Below, one piece after another: positions 24,361 through 24,918 of a stretch of DNA of 24,918 bases (the first letter of the stretch is position 1; each line of letters starts with the position of its first letter). Origin of the DNA: Christiangramia sp. (GTDB taxonomy: Bacteria; Bacteroidota; Bacteroidia; Flavobacteriales; Flavobacteriaceae); contig JAGXII010000020.1 in NCBI GenBank assembly GCA_024635735.1, forward strand, positions 1-24,918, given 5' to 3'. The translations under genes and the position numbers were made by a program. The notes beneath the pieces are model-generated. The model had not been told where the DNA came from, ran no database searches, and saw nothing but the letters and a program-made list of their open reading frames with translations.

Positions 24361-24433
24361 CAAGTCTAAAAGGTTGACCAATACCTTCAGGGCCTGTAAT
24401 GCCTTGTAAATAATTCAACCTAATCAATACTTG

Positions 24434-24918
24434 ATGAAATTATTCTTCAGCCTGATTTTACTTTTTGTAAGCCTCAAAGGCTTTTCTCAGGATTTCGAAA
24501 TTACCGGAAAGATAACCGATAATGAAGGCCTTCCTCTCGAATCGGCTACCGTATATACTGAAAAGATTACCGATAGCAGCCTGGTGAGTTATACCATCAC
24601 CAACAAGGATGGGACTTTTTTACTGAAAGGAAATACCGAAGCAAAAAAGGTAAACCTCATTGTAAGTTACACCGGTTTTATTCCGCATAAAAAGGAGATA
24701 GAGATAAGTGATAAATTTGAAATAGGCAATATTCAGCTGGATTTGATGGATAACACACTGGATGAAGTCACTCTTACCGCCAGTAGGGCTCCAATCACTG
24801 TCAAAAAAGATACCCTTGAATTTAATGCAAATTCTTTCAATACTCGTCAGGACGCAAATCTTGAAGATCTTATGAAAAAACTTCCGGGTGTGGAAGTAGA
24901 TTCTGATGGAAATATAAC
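24434..24918 (+). CDS. TonB-dependent receptor-like outer membrane protein, 3'-truncated
   Basis: The frame from ATG 24434 runs open to the window edge (161 codons plus two bases). It begins with a Sec signal (MKLFFSLILLFVSLKGFSQ), then a CarboxypepD_reg-like domain (GKITDNEGLPLESATVYTE, NKDGTFLLKG, VSYTGFIPHKKEIEI). After LDEVTLTASRAP comes the start of a TonB plug-like domain (VKKDTLEFNANSFNTRQDANLEDLMKKLPGVEVDSDG). This last stretch, with DTLEFNA and a KLPGVEVD, is the hallmark of Bacteroidetes outer-membrane beta-barrel receptors, both SusC-like and the shorter non-SusC group. No lipobox is seen. The barrel and any partner SusD-type gene lie beyond the window, so the ligand cannot be stated. 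Confidence 0.85.
   Translation, partial: MKLFFSLILLFVSLKGFSQDFEITGKITDNEGLPLESATVYTEKITDSSLVSYTITNKDGTFLLKGNTEAKKVNLIVSYTGFIPHKKEIEISDKFEIGNIQLDLMDNTLDEVTLTASRAPITVKKDTLEFNANSFNTRQDANLEDLMKKLPGVEVDSDGNI

Noticed and set aside
1..24918. Mobile elements, CRISPR arrays, tRNA/rRNA genes or prophage
   Set aside because: No transposase, integrase, direct-repeat array or cloverleaf-like sequence was recognised on either strand, and gene order looks like core chromosome.

Overview
The window looks like chromosomal DNA of a marine-type flavobacterium (Bacteroidetes, Flavobacteriaceae). Gramella/Christiangramia or a close relative is my best guess from protein character alone. The signs are: a hybrid one-component/two-component (HTCS) sensor-regulator, CarboxypepD_reg-like and TonB-receptor proteins with short lipoprotein or Sec signals, promoters of the Bacteroidetes type (GTTG, 19-20 nt, TAnnTTTG) instead of -35/-10 boxes, starts without Shine-Dalgarno sequences, and an era-der pair. 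I see no insertion sequence, phage, CRISPR array, tRNA or rRNA.

Layout. At 1-644 lies the tail of a TauE/SafE-like membrane protein of the kind found beside cbb3 oxidase genes, then a 45-residue membrane peptide. Next is a 306-base gap with an intrinsic terminator. At 951-4805 is a very large HTCS-type regulator. It is convergent, across a shared bidirectional terminator, with a four-gene minus-strand operon (12849 down to 4883): glgE, maltokinase, glgB and a cytoplasmic GH31 glucosidase. From 13078 to about 14740 are two predicted lipoproteins of redox type: a duplicated cupredoxin-like protein and a c-type cytochrome. They converge on a bidirectional terminator. From 14880 to 22000 come housekeeping and miscellaneous genes: a SpoU/TrmH RNA methyltransferase, a conserved 479-residue protein of unknown function, a secreted CarboxypepD_reg-like protein, an exported VOC-fold protein, a SulP transporter and a cyclopropane fatty acid synthase. 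The GTPases Era and Der follow, and the window ends inside a TonB-receptor-like gene.

How the genes work together. Maltokinase makes maltose-1-phosphate from maltose and ATP. GlgE polymerises it into alpha-1,4-glucan, GlgB adds alpha-1,6 branches, and the GH31 enzyme can trim glucans or oligosaccharides. TreS, glgA, glgC, SusC/SusD and a sugar transporter are all absent from the window, so maltose must come from elsewhere. The neighbouring regulator is a plausible but unproven controller of this operon.

The most unusual observation is in that regulator. It has the full HTCS domain order, but both phosphotransfer residues appear to be lost: Lys replaces the phospho-acceptor His and Ala replaces the receiver Asp. 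The kinase N-box and the receiver switch Thr have also changed. It looks like a hybrid sensor that can no longer pass phosphate yet keeps its sensor and DNA-binding ends.
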